DNA of 64,000 nucleotides from Bacteroidota bacterium (GCA_023446155.1 JAEXIT010000010.1:62001-126000), one strand, 5' to 3'; positions 24,467 through 33,281 are shown, numbered from the stretch's first letter. Made by a program: numbers and translations. The notes: generated from the letters alone by a model not told the origin.

Positions 24467-27400
24467 ATGAATAAATTTATCCGAAATATTATTGCTTTTT
24501 CCCTCAAGAATAAAGCATTCACGTTTTTCTGGGTCGGTATTCTCGCGATTTCCGGGTTTGTCGCCTTTAAAAACATGCCCATCGAGGCCTTTCCCGATGT
24601 AACGAATACGCAAATCATTATTGTGACCGAATGGAATGGTCGAAGTGCCGAAGAAATCGAGCGTTTTGTAACGACACCGATCGAGATTGCCATGAATTCC
24701 GTTCAGAAAAAGACCAGCGTTCGAAGTATTACGATGTTTGGTCTGTCGGTGATCAAAATTATTTTCGAAGATGATGTCGACGACTTTTTTGCCCGTCAGC
24801 AAGTCAATAATCAACTCCGAACCGTTTCGTTGCCCGATGGTGTCGATCCCGATGTACAGCCGCCATATGGTCCAACCGGAGAAGTCTTCCGTTATGTACT
24901 AAAAAGTAAAGATCGGGATACGCGCGACCTACTCACCTATCAAAACTGGGTGATCGATCGTCAGTTACGCGCCGTTCCGGGTGTAGCCGATATCGTGGCC
25001 TTTGGTGGACAGGAAAAAACCTATGAGATCAGTGTCGATCCGGGACGTTTGTCCAAATATAATATTACGCCGTTGGAAGTATTCGACGCCGTAAACAAAA
25101 GTAACCTGAACGTTGGTGGTGACGTGATCGAAAAGAACGGTCAAGCCTACGTGGTTCGTGGTGTGGGATTATTGAGTTCGATAGACGACATTCAGAACAT
25201 TATTGTAGCCGATGCCGGTGGAAATCCCGTTTTGGTTAAGAACCTGGCCGATGTAGCCGAAAGTTCGTATCCGCGTGTGGGTCAGGTCGGACTCGATAAA
25301 AACAGCGACGTTGTAGAGGGTATCGTCGTGATGCGAAAAGGGGAAAACCCGAAAGAAGTTTTAACCAGCATTAAAGAGAAAATCAACGAAATTAACGAAA
25401 CCGTATTACCAAAAGACATCAAAATGGTGACGTTTTACGATCGTGACGATCTGATGAACTTTACCACTGCCACGGTAATGCACAACCTTTTTGAAGGAAT
25501 CATTTTCGTAACCGTTATTGTATTCCTCTTTATGGCCGACTGGCGAACGACCTTGACCGTAGCCATTATTATCCCGTTATCACTCCTTTTTGCCTTCCTG
25601 TGTTTGAAGTTAAAAGGAATGAGTGCCAACCTACTGTCGCTTGGAGCAGTCGATTTTGGGATTATCATCGATGGTGCCGTCGTAATGGTCGAAGGAATCT
25701 TTGTGACACTCGACCACCTCGCCCATAAAAAAGGAATGAAAGCCTATAACAAACTGGCTATCGGTAGTGTGATCAAAAAAACCGGTACGGAAATGGGAAA
25801 AGCGATTTTCTTTTCCAAACTGATTATCATCACTGCGTTGATCCCGATTTTCTCCTTCCAGAAAGTAGAAGGAAAAATGTTTGCGCCATTGGCCTATACG
25901 CTTGGATTCGCGTTATTAGGAGCGTTAATTTTCACCCTGACGTTGGTTCCGGTGTTATCGCATATTTTATTAAACAAAAACGTAAAAGAAAAAAACAATC
26001 CGTTTGTAAATTTCTGGAACAGAATTGTAGAGAAATCGTTTCAATTCACGTTCAAACACAAACAGAAAACCCTTTTTGTCTCCATTACCTTTATGGTACT
26101 GACGTTTATTTCGGCGAAATTCTTAGGAACGGAATTCCTGCCACAGTTAAACGAAGGCGCCTTATGGGTAACCGCCGAAATGCCTATTAGTACTTCCCTG
26201 CCGGAAAGTAATAAGATATCGGCCGAAATACGTACCATATTGGGGAGTTTCCCGGAAGTGGAACAAGTCCTTTCGCAAACCGGGCGTAGTAATGACGGAA
26301 CGGATCCAAATGGTTTCGGTTTTGCGCAATTCCAGGTGGATTTATATGCTAAAAAAGAATGGAAACGCAACATCAGTCAGGAGGAACTGATTGATCAAAT
26401 GGATACCAAATTAAAACAGATTCAAGGGATTACTTATAATTATTCCCAACCGGTTATCGATAACGTAGCCGAAGCCGTTGCCGGATTTAAGGCGTCCAAT
26501 GCCGTAAAAATCTACGGTGAAGATTTGAATAAGCTGGACGAACTGGCAGCAAAAGTGCTTACCCAAATCAAAGGAATCGACGGAATTAAAGACGTCGGAA
26601 TCCTTCGAAACGTAGGACAACCGGAAGTGAGCGTAATTCTGGATCGTGGTAAAATGGCCGCTTATGGCGTTACCCTTGCCGATGCGCAAGCCGTATTGGA
26701 AATGGCTTTTGGTGGAAAAACCGCCACTCAGAAATACGAAGGTGAGAAGAAATTTGACGTTCGGGTTCGTTATACCAAAGAATACCGAAAAGACGAGAAA
26801 GATTTGGGCGAACTTAAGGTTCCCACAATCGACGGGGTTAAAATTCCGCTTAAAGAAATTGCCGTTGTGAAAAAAATCACCGGTCCGGCGTTTATTTACC
26901 GTGATAATACCAAGCGTTTTATTGCCGTTAAATTCTCCGTTCGCGATCGTGATTTAGGTAGTACTATCGCCGATGCACAAGCGGTTGTGAATAAAAATGT
27001 GGAACTTCCAAACGGGTATCATTTCGGTTGGACGGGTGAATTTGAAAATCAGGTTCGTGCCACACAACGTCTGAGTCAGGTGGTACCTATTAGCTTGATC
27101 GGAATTTTTGTACTGTTGTTTATCATGTTCGGAAATATAAAAGACTCCCTACTTGTATTAGCGAATGTGCCGTTTGCCGTAATTGGAGGAATCATCGCCT
27201 TACATCTTACCGGAATTAATTTTGGAATTTCGGCCGGAGTTGGATTTATTGCTCTTTTTGGTATCTGTATTCAGAACGGAGTAATCCTTATATCAGAATT
27301 CCATAAGAACCTCAAGGAGAAAATGGATCTCAATACGTCGATTATAGAAGCGGTAAAAATCAGAACCCGTCCAGTTGTAATGACCGCCTTAATGGCTTCC

Positions 27401-27568
27401 ATCGGACTATTACCAGCGGCTACTTCCACCGGAATTGGTTCGGAATCACAAAAACCACTGGCTATTGTGATCATCGGTGGATTGATAACCGCTACCGTAC
27501 TGACTTTATTAGTATTCCCGATTATATTTTGGGTATTTAACCGTAAAAAGCATCAGCCAATAGACTGA
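24467..27568 (+). CDS. Heavy-metal RND efflux pump (CzcA type)
   Basis: A 1033-residue inner-membrane RND pump with 12 predicted transmembrane segments and two large periplasmic loops. TM4 carries DFGIIIDGAVVMVEG: D396, D402 and E409 match the spacing of the three essential acidic residues of CzcA (D402, D408, E415). This favours divalent ions (Zn, Co, Cd, Ni) over the Cu/Ag group. It is the third gene of the operon and is followed by a strong terminator. Regulation by the adjacent two-component pair is supported by the phased repeats before the first gene. Confidence 0.9.
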   Translation: MNKFIRNIIAFSLKNKAFTFFWVGILAISGFVAFKNMPIEAFPDVTNTQIIIVTEWNGRSAEEIERFVTTPIEIAMNSVQKKTSVRSITMFGLSVIKIIFEDDVDDFFARQQVNNQLRTVSLPDGVDPDVQPPYGPTGEVFRYVLKSKDRDTRDLLTYQNWVIDRQLRAVPGVADIVAFGGQEKTYEISVDPGRLSKYNITPLEVFDAVNKSNLNVGGDVIEKNGQAYVVRGVGLLSSIDDIQNIIVADAGGNPVLVKNLADVAESSYPRVGQVGLDKNSDVVEGIVVMRKGENPKEVLTSIKEKINEINETVLPKDIKMVTFYDRDDLMNFTTATVMHNLFEGIIFVTVIVFLFMADWRTTLTVAIIIPLSLLFAFLCLKLKGMSANLLSLGAVDFGIIIDGAVVMVEGIFVTLDHLAHKKGMKAYNKLAIGSVIKKTGTEMGKAIFFSKLIIITALIPIFSFQKVEGKMFAPLAYTLGFALLGALIFTLTLVPVLSHILLNKNVKEKNNPFVNFWNRIVEKSFQFTFKHKQKTLFVSITFMVLTFISAKFLGTEFLPQLNEGALWVTAEMPISTSLPESNKISAEIRTILGSFPEVEQVLSQTGRSNDGTDPNGFGFAQFQVDLYAKKEWKRNISQEELIDQMDTKLKQIQGITYNYSQPVIDNVAEAVAGFKASNAVKIYGEDLNKLDELAAKVLTQIKGIDGIKDVGILRNVGQPEVSVILDRGKMAAYGVTLADAQAVLEMAFGGKTATQKYEGEKKFDVRVRYTKEYRKDEKDLGELKVPTIDGVKIPLKEIAVVKKITGPAFIYRDNTKRFIAVKFSVRDRDLGSTIADAQAVVNKNVELPNGYHFGWTGEFENQVRATQRLSQVVPISLIGIFVLLFIMFGNIKDSLLVLANVPFAVIGGIIALHLTGINFGISAGVGFIALFGICIQNGVILISEFHKNLKEKMDLNTSIIEAVKIRTRPVVMTALMASIGLLPAATSTGIGSESQKPLAIVIIGGLITATVLTLLVFPIIFWVFNRKKHQPID

Positions 27569-27619
27569 TTGTAAATAGCTTTTTATTTTTTATTTGTTAT
27601 TTTGGTTATTTTAGAGAAG

Positions 27620-27650
27620 CCTCGTTATGTGTAACGAGGTTTTTCTTTTT
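27620..27650 (+). terminator. Terminator of efflux operon, overlapping thiD stop
   Basis: CCTCGTTA, loop TGTG, TAACGAGG, then a T-rich tract on the plus strand. The stem covers the stop codon of the convergent thiD gene. The minus strand lacks a T-run after the stem, so it mainly terminates the efflux operon. Confidence 0.85.
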
Positions 27651-28470
27651 TAACCCTTTTCTGCGGTTCGAAAAAATGATTTAACGGACCATTCCCCTTT
27701 CCTATCGCAACATCGGCCCCTTCTGTTATTGCCCGATGCACATACTGTTGCGCCCGACTAACCGCATCGGATAAATTTTCTCCGAGTGCCAAATAACTCG
27801 CAATAGCCGCCGACAAAGTACAGCCCGAACCGTGCATATTATTGGTTTCAATTTTTTCGGACATATACGTTGCCATCACACCCTGTTTATCAAACAAAAG
27901 AGACGTCAGCGTTGCAGTTGGCAAATGACCTCCTTTTAGCAATAGATGGGAACAACCTTTTTGCATGATCATCGCTCCTGCTTTCTGCATATCGGTTACG
28001 CTGCATATCGGATTTCCAGTTAAAACGGCTGCTTCATCGAGATTGGGCGTGATAAGCGTTGCCAATGGAAAAAGTTCCGATACTATTTTGTTAACCGTTG
28101 CGGGTTCAATAAGACGATGACCACTGGTCGCCACCATTACCGGGTCGAAAACCACCGGAATGTCTGGATGTTGTCGTAGCGTGGCTGCGATAACTTCAAC
28201 GAGTTCCTGCGTATGTACCATTCCTATTTTGATAGCATCCGGTCGGATGTCACCCAATATCGTTTGTAATTGCAAGGCTACGATTTCCGGCGGAATGCTA
28301 TGAATGGATTTTACGCCACTGGTATTTTGCACGGGAAGCGCTGTTAACACTGAGGTTGGATAACATCCCAAGGCATTGATTGTATTTGTGTCACCTTGAA
28401 TTCCGGCACCACCGCTTCCGTCAAATCCGGCTATGGTTAAGACTACCGGATAGGTATATTTTTTTTTCAT
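27625..28470 (-). CDS. thiD: Hydroxymethylpyrimidine/phosphomethylpyrimidine kinase
   Basis: A 281-residue ribokinase-fold enzyme with TIAGFDGSGGAGIQGDTNT at the N-terminus, VFDPVMVATSGHRL in the middle and the catalytic NNMHGSGCTLSAAIAS near the C-terminus. It phosphorylates HMP and HMP-P for thiamine synthesis. It is a single gene behind a TPP riboswitch, which is consistent with feedback by thiamine pyrophosphate. Its C-terminal codons (KPRYT, stop) lie inside the terminator stem of the convergent efflux operon. Confidence 0.9.
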   Translation of the reverse strand: MKKKYTYPVVLTIAGFDGSGGAGIQGDTNTINALGCYPTSVLTALPVQNTSGVKSIHSIPPEIVALQLQTILGDIRPDAIKIGMVHTQELVEVIAATLRQHPDIPVVFDPVMVATSGHRLIEPATVNKIVSELFPLATLITPNLDEAAVLTGNPICSVTDMQKAGAMIMQKGCSHLLLKGGHLPTATLTSLLFDKQGVMATYMSEKIETNNMHGSGCTLSAAIASYLALGENLSDAVSRAQQYVHRAITEGADVAIGKGNGPLNHFFEPQKRVKKEKPRYT

Positions 28471-28568
28471 GCTATTACTATTGCTTCACACCCGATATAA
28501 TCCAGGCGCTTAGATGGATACTAAAATGGCAATAGTTGTCCCGGTAAAGACAAATAAAAGAAGATAAA

Positions 28569-28645
28569 CTTTTCCCTACGCCGGTGTTAACCGGATCAGG
28601 TTCAAAGGGACTCTCTCAATTCTTTTCAGAATACCCCTAAAGCCG
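28569..28645 (-). promoter_or_regulatory. TPP riboswitch
   Basis: Read on the minus strand, the conserved TPP aptamer elements occur in order: GGGG, a TGAGAGAGTCCC segment, TTTGAACCTGATCCGGTTAA, then CACCGGCGTAGGGAA. It is about 98 bases upstream of thiD. No strong terminator stem with T-run is visible between aptamer and gene, so control may be at translation start. Confidence 0.93.
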
Positions 28646-28670
28646 TGGTAAATATAGTGAAAATAACTGT

Positions 28671-28913
28671 TTTTATATCTGATAGGTTTTAGAAACCTTT
28701 TCAAAAGTACGTTAGTCAACTACGCAAATACACTCAAAATGTTTTTCTATTCTTTATTCAAGTTAAAACGCTTAAATTTAAAACATTAACCAACAAAATA
28801 TACAAACCTCCTCCTCTGTTGGTTTCATTTCAAATAAAAGCTTATACGCTCAAAACTGTATTACAACACAACAGTATAAATCAAATTTATTAATCTTTTA
28901 AAGGATATCGGAA
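28671..28913 (+). other. AT-rich leader before peptide precursor, with CCUCC-loop hairpin
   Basis: No gene is visible. AACCAACA (28788-28795) and TGTTGGTT (28817-28824) can form an 8-bp stem whose 21-base loop holds CCTCCTCCTC, complementary to Shine-Dalgarno-like sequences. There is no terminator T-run, so whether it is part of a leader or a separate small RNA cannot be told. Confidence 0.35.
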
Positions 28914-29105
28914 ATGAAAAAAAAGAATCAAAATTTAAGTTTGGAAGCATTTAAAAACATGGCTTTTAACATACAAAGTGATGAGGTACTCAAAAATATA
29001 AATGGCGGTTTGGAAAATCTATGGGATTGCCACGGCATTTGGGGAAAGGTAGGGAAAACTGCCCGGGAATGGGGCGAATTTTTAGATAAGCATCCTAAGT
29101 TATAA
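28914..29105 (+). CDS. Double-glycine leader peptide precursor (bacteriocin/RiPP-like)
   Basis: A 63-residue peptide. Residues 1-32 look like a class II leader (LSLEAFKNMAF, then DEVLKNINGG ending at GG32). The predicted 31-residue core LENLWDCHGIWGKVGKTAREW and onward is rich in Trp, Gly and charged residues with a single Cys, so no disulfide or classical lanthionine pair could form within one chain. The next genes are a CPBP membrane protease and an HxxxH protein related to peptide hydroxylases, all on the same strand. No peptidase-containing ABC exporter is in the window. A secreted modified peptide is the best inference. Confidence 0.7.
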   Translation: MKKKNQNLSLEAFKNMAFNIQSDEVLKNINGGLENLWDCHGIWGKVGKTAREWGEFLDKHPKL

Positions 29106-29163
29106 TCTCTTTTTAAGGGTTAAAAACCGTATATTATTTTAAATCCTATACTCTTAGAGAAGT

Positions 29164-29856
29164 ATGCATACAGTAAAACATTTTATTTGGTTTGTTTTAT
29201 TTCCTTCAAAGGAATTTATCATTTCAAATTCTATCCGGGATAAAATAACTGGTATACTGTTTTTAATTCTTTTTAACTTCGTTTTTTTGCTTTTTAGCTC
29301 CCTCCTAATAGAATATTTGTTACCGGAACTTCACGCTGTTTATCCTACAGAACATGACATCAAATGGCACTTTTTCTTTCCAGTAATTATAGCTCCATTC
29401 CGGGAAGAAATCCTCTTTAAGCTTTGGTTAAAATATAGTCGAATTAATTTATCCTTCTTTTTAGGTATGTTGACATTTGTTCTAATATTATTCGTTTCTT
29501 CTGAAGTCTTATTCGAAAATTGGATTCCAAACACGCTGGCTTTTCTATCTGGAAGTACGGTTGCCCTTTGCTCTTTTATATTTTTAAAAAAACACAATCA
29601 TTTCTTCGATTACTTTTTTAAAAAGCATGTGAGGTTCTTTATTATTTTTAGTGTAATCACTTTTGGTTATCTGCATCTGCTAAACTTTAAAATAACTTCG
29701 AGAATTCTTTTTTTTAGCCCATTTTTATTGCTTCCTTATTTTATGGCCGGTCTAATTTTTAGTTATATCCGGTTGCACTTCGGCTTTATTTATAGCGTAA
29801 TTACTCATATGACAATAAACCTATTAGGAACCTCAATTTTAATGTTATTTCGATAA
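29164..29856 (+). CDS. CPBP-family intramembrane protease/immunity-type protein
   Basis: A 230-residue membrane protein with about seven hydrophobic segments. The three CPBP (Abi) motifs can be traced: EEILFK at 81-86 (Lys in place of the usual Arg of EExxxR), FGYLH at 167-171 (FxxxH) and HMTIN at 215-219 (HxxxN). Family members next to bacteriocin genes act in leader processing or self-immunity. It follows the precursor gene by 58 bases and precedes the HxxxH gene by 22 bases. The Lys substitution could weaken proteolysis; function here is inferred from motifs and context. Confidence 0.75.
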   Translation: MHTVKHFIWFVLFPSKEFIISNSIRDKITGILFLILFNFVFLLFSSLLIEYLLPELHAVYPTEHDIKWHFFFPVIIAPFREEILFKLWLKYSRINLSFFLGMLTFVLILFVSSEVLFENWIPNTLAFLSGSTVALCSFIFLKKHNHFFDYFFKKHVRFFIIFSVITFGYLHLLNFKITSRILFFSPFLLLPYFMAGLIFSYIRLHFGFIYSVITHMTINLLGTSILMLFR

Positions 29857-29878
29857 TGCAATAATATCATTTACCACC

Positions 29879-30109
29879 ATGAACAATCCTATCTATAAAA
29901 TAATCAAACCATTATTAATTGAGAATTCCTGTGAGCTTATTAACTCTGTAAAAATATTGCTATTTAAAGAAAATCAATCCATTTTTGAATTACTCGATTT
30001 TAATACTAAAAAAATATACTGCGATCCTTTTTGTTCATGTATGTCAAAAACAGAAAACAAACTTTGGAAAGCATCATTATTGGCTATACAAAAAATGATA
30101 TTGAAGTAG
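29879..30109 (+). CDS. N-terminal fragment of HxxxH protein (frame 1 of a split gene)
   Basis: A 76-residue frame (MNNPIYKIIKPLLIENSCEL...) beginning 22 bases after the CPBP gene. Its final 26 codons overlap the next frame, which continues in the -1 register for 300 residues. Together they would make a protein of about 350 residues. A seven-A run (30008-30014) and a five-T run (30028-30032) lie in the shift window. A one-base deletion, a sequencing error at a homopolymer, or programmed slippage are all possible. Confidence 0.5.
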   Translation: MNNPIYKIIKPLLIENSCELINSVKILLFKENQSIFELLDFNTKKIYCDPFCSCMSKTENKLWKASLLAIQKMILK

Positions 30110-30933
30110 AACTTACTACAGATGAATTCGGTAGAATTTATATTCCGAACATTGGTTGGTTATCTACCTCATATAAGGAAACAAATTTAAAATTGCACTC
30201 CAAAGAACTAAAACTATTAAAAAACGATAGCCCGATTGACTTTAAATATGAATTAATATACTACATCGAAAACACTAAAATAGAGCTGTTAAAATATAGT
30301 ATTCCTTTCGAAAAATATGCTCCAAAATGCGTTATATTTAAAGCAGATACAAACAAGCGAAATTCATTTGCTACATTCGCAGCGAATGGTATTAGCTTTT
30401 TTAATGCCTATCAGAGTGATTATGATGAAGTCTTCTTTATTGATGATATTGCGCATCAAACCGGCCATATTATTTTTAATACCTTAACATATGACATTAG
30501 TAAATTTTTAAAAATAAGTAGTACAACCATTTTTGAAACAATAAATTTACCCAATGGTACTCCCGTTGAAAAAAGAAGCATACATGTAGTTTTACATGCT
30601 CTTTACACCTATTATACCACTTTTATATGTCTTGATGCTTGTATGTATTCGTTACAAAAGAAACAGCAGCATGAAGCCATTGGAAGAATTGCCTTTTACT
30701 TAAACAAATGTTATAACGACCTACTTTTGATTGATAATCCTATCAACTCCGAAGTTAAATCCAATGCAATATTTACCAAAATGGGCTTTAAAGTGTATAA
30801 GGAAATAAAAATGAAATGGTTCGAAATGTTTTATAAGTGGCATACCGAAATAGCAACTTTTGATATGTCTAATCAGCCCTATAATTTTACCTATTCAAAA
30901 TTTATTGAATTAAATCCATTAATAAACAAATAA
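30031..30933 (+). CDS. HxxxH protein resembling alpha-KG-dependent peptide beta-hydroxylases (C-terminal part of split gene)
   Basis: The frame is open from 30010 and has no convincing start of its own (TTG 30031 or ATG 30037). Residues 131-150 (DYDEVFFIDDIAHQTGHIIF) hold H142 and H146 in an HxxxH arrangement with Gln in place of the usual Glu. About 40 residues later IHVVLHALYTYYTTFICLD gives a third histidine (H185/H189). This layout matches the HExxH-type peptide hydroxylases found in RiPP clusters, although the similarity is judged by eye. The gene follows a peptide precursor and a CPBP protease. It is part of a split or frameshifted gene with the 29879-30109 piece. Confidence 0.55.
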   Translation: MFMYVKNRKQTLESIIIGYTKNDIEVELTTDEFGRIYIPNIGWLSTSYKETNLKLHSKELKLLKNDSPIDFKYELIYYIENTKIELLKYSIPFEKYAPKCVIFKADTNKRNSFATFAANGISFFNAYQSDYDEVFFIDDIAHQTGHIIFNTLTYDISKFLKISSTTIFETINLPNGTPVEKRSIHVVLHALYTYYTTFICLDACMYSLQKKQQHEAIGRIAFYLNKCYNDLLLIDNPINSEVKSNAIFTKMGFKVYKEIKMKWFEMFYKWHTEIATFDMSNQPYNFTYSKFIELNPLINK

Positions 30934-30983
30934 CCCAAAAAGCTCAGTTATTATTAACTACGAATTATTTATAGCGTTTCGAT

Positions 30984-31562
30984 TTATAAATTCCAAAATT
31001 TACAGATTATAAAAAGATCGTATTTATATTCTGTCTGATCTGTCTTAGAAATTGGATACGGATACATAAACGTTAGCACTATCCTTTGTGATTTTGTGAT
31101 CATTCGAATAACTTTATTTTGATACCCTTCATTTTTATCTGTTATTTCATGCGCGACTTCCGATATGGAAAAATCCGATTTTTCAAATGGACTGGAGAGC
31201 TTTTCATATTCATGAATTACATCTTTAAGACTTTGCAATTCTATTTTTTGCGTTACTTCATATACTTTGTTTTCGATTTCACTATTTTTTTGAATAATTT
31301 GAAGTTCTCCATTTATAATTTTTGAATCAATCATCTTATTTTTCGTGAATTCATACAAAAGTATTTTTGTTTTGTCGCCAGATTCTGGATCGTCTTGTAT
31401 AAAAGTCTCAAAGTTAAGATCGGAACCAGCGACCATACCCTTTGGACCTGATGCTACTTTCAGATTAAAAAACAATTTGTCTATTTCTTTATTGATATAC
31501 TCTTGTGCGTGTAAAACCGGATTACATAGTACAAGTAAACCGATTGCTATTATTTTTTTCAT
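30984..31562 (-). CDS. Secreted hypothetical protein
   Basis: A 192-residue protein with a signal peptide (MKKIIAIGLLVLCNPVLHAQ). The mature part is charged, contains a possible coiled-coil stretch (IELQSLKDVIHEYEKLSSPFE) and ends CKFWNL. No family is recognised. It is convergent with the HxxxH gene (50-base gap) and 19 bases downstream of a small lipoprotein-like gene on the same strand, with which it may be cotranscribed. Confidence 0.65.
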   Translation of the reverse strand: MKKIIAIGLLVLCNPVLHAQEYINKEIDKLFFNLKVASGPKGMVAGSDLNFETFIQDDPESGDKTKILLYEFTKNKMIDSKIINGELQIIQKNSEIENKVYEVTQKIELQSLKDVIHEYEKLSSPFEKSDFSISEVAHEITDKNEGYQNKVIRMITKSQRIVLTFMYPYPISKTDQTEYKYDLFIICKFWNL

Positions 31563-31581
31563 ATGTTTTCTAACACATTAA

Positions 31582-31908
31582 TTATTCTTTAATCAAATTT
31601 TGAATTTGTTTTTTGCCAGTTCGGGTGACACTTTTAATCTGATTCGTATTTTTTTCAATACCGACCCTTACCGGCTGCTGATTGTGATAACTATTCGAAA
31701 GCGCTTCCAAAAGTTGCGTGAAATTTTTCTCTTTTTCAGATAAATAAAATGCCTGTGCACTAATTCCAAGTGAAACCCTGATGTCGGTGTGTTCAGAGTC
31801 TTTATCAAGGTTCATCACTACAATAGGATCGTACCAAACAAGCTCCGGACGAACTTTGGAACAGGATAAATTTAGTAGTAACAAAAGTATAAAAATGCAG
31901 TTTCTCAT
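31582..31908 (-). CDS. Small lipoprotein-like hypothetical protein
   Basis: I choose ATG 31908 (MRNCIFILLLLLNLSCSK), giving 108 residues and a compact lipoprotein-type signal with Cys16 after NLS; the frame from 31935 adds nine residues (MEFSFKIIK) that would spoil the signal. The mature part is polar (TDIRVSLGISAQAFYLSEKEK) and has no family I recognise. It lies upstream of the secreted protein at 31562 on the same strand. Confidence 0.6.
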   Translation of the reverse strand: MRNCIFILLLLLNLSCSKVRPELVWYDPIVVMNLDKDSEHTDIRVSLGISAQAFYLSEKEKNFTQLLEALSNSYHNQQPVRVGIEKNTNQIKSVTRTGKKQIQNLIKE

Positions 31909-32075
31909 TTTGATAATTTTAAAAGAGAACTCCAAAAATAATGCCTTTTATCAAATATTTCTCAACAAAAAGAAAAAATCAGCAATTCGGTTTTACAAAG
32001 ATTTTGTTTTATGAATTTCCATAATGAAACTAAAACAAATTTCTCTTCTTTTACCATAATAAAATCTAAAACACT

Positions 32076-32459
32076 ATGAAAGAAAAAACAAAAGAGCGTT
32101 TTTTTTATCGGGATCTTACTGTATCCGTAACACAGTCAAGATATATTGTTGGTGACAAAACCTATGCCTTACACAACATTTCTTCAGTAACCATCAGAAA
32201 AATAAAAGAAAGCCGCTTTAACGCTCGGATAGTAATAATAACGGGGGTAATTGCTCTTTTTATACCGAATGATTTTCAAATAATGATAGGCGGACTTTTA
32301 CTTGCAATAGGAATTATATGGCATATCAATATTAGAGATTCATTTACTGTTCGTATCAGTACTAATTCCGGCGAAACAGATAGTATTATTTCGAGCGATG
32401 AAGATTATATCAAAAAAATCGTTTCTGCTTTAAATCAAGCGATTATCAACAAAGGATAA
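32076..32459 (+). CDS. DUF6232-like two-TM protein
   Basis: A 127-residue protein with RYIVGDKTYALHNISSVTI near the N-terminus, then two closely spaced transmembrane segments (about 51-63 and 67-83) and a C-terminal cytoplasmic part that resembles a PH-like strand pattern (SFTVRISTNSGETDSIIS). This organisation fits the DUF6232 group, whose function is not known. It is a lone plus-strand gene in an accessory region, between two minus-strand secreted orphans. Confidence 0.65.
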   Translation: MKEKTKERFFYRDLTVSVTQSRYIVGDKTYALHNISSVTIRKIKESRFNARIVIITGVIALFIPNDFQIMIGGLLLAIGIIWHINIRDSFTVRISTNSGETDSIISSDEDYIKKIVSALNQAIINKG

Positions 32460-32517
32460 CTATTAAGCGATTATTATCAAGAAAAAAACACATTCTACAG
32501 ACAAAATACATCCGAAA

Positions 32518-33123
32518 TTAATAAAGCTGTTCTATAACGTCCTGTTTTAAAAAAGTATTGACTTCAAAAAACATTTTATCGATTTCTCTGTCAAATGATT
32601 TGAATCCCAGATCCTGAGAATACTCCGGATTGTTGATCGCGACAAAGCGAATTACGCCGCCATCAACATCTTTATAAAAATCGAATACTTTGAATTTTCC
32701 AAACGAATACCGGAATAACAACTGATTATCAACTTGCTTTTCGAGACTTTTATATTTCTTTTTTACATCGGCTGTAGTTAGTCCTTTATAATAAAAACCT
32801 AAAAGATTGGAAAAAGTAGGCTGGTTGGTATACATAAACAACATTTGCTCTGTTGGTTTCTGAACAACCCGGTACTGCAACAATCGTTTCATCTCCGGGT
32901 TTTTAAAAAAGATATATTCCGGATCAATCTTTTTAAAAACATAGTCAGCATAGGCATAAAAATCAAGCTGCTGTTTGCCTTTGTCAAACGTCAGTACGAA
33001 TTTATTGTATTGGTAGGGTTTATCTGTTTCAACTTGTTTTTGTCCATCTAAGTAATAATAATTGGCACAACCTGCGCACAAAAAGAACGCTAATACAGTT
33101 AGGGTTTTTACTAGTCTTTTCAT
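32518..33123 (-). CDS. Hypothetical lipoprotein
   Basis: I place the start at ATG 33123 (MKRLVKTLTVLAFFLCAGC), giving 201 residues with a good lipobox LCAGC; the frame from 33144 adds seven residues. The mature part contains repeated aromatic residues and ends with DVIEQLY. No family is recognised. It has no same-strand neighbour close enough for an operon. Confidence 0.65.
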   Translation of the reverse strand: MKRLVKTLTVLAFFLCAGCANYYYLDGQKQVETDKPYQYNKFVLTFDKGKQQLDFYAYADYVFKKIDPEYIFFKNPEMKRLLQYRVVQKPTEQMLFMYTNQPTFSNLLGFYYKGLTTADVKKKYKSLEKQVDNQLLFRYSFGKFKVFDFYKDVDGGVIRFVAINNPEYSQDLGFKSFDREIDKMFFEVNTFLKQDVIEQLY

Positions 33124-33281
33124 CAACTCAATTGTATTTTTCATTTTGAGCCCCTAAAATACTGTTATATTCTAAAAACACAATTGAGTTGGTCGAAATA
33201 CTTCCGAAAATGCATTACCTCCGTTTGAAAAGAGAAAGTGGCTTTGCTCAAAAAGTTACTTAAGGATCAATAAAATGCGAC

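Noticed and set aside
30008..30014. Classical -1 frameshift heptamer in the split HxxxH gene
   Set aside because: The seven A lie in codon register AAA AAA A, which is not the X-XXY-YYZ frame, so programmed slippage is not claimed.
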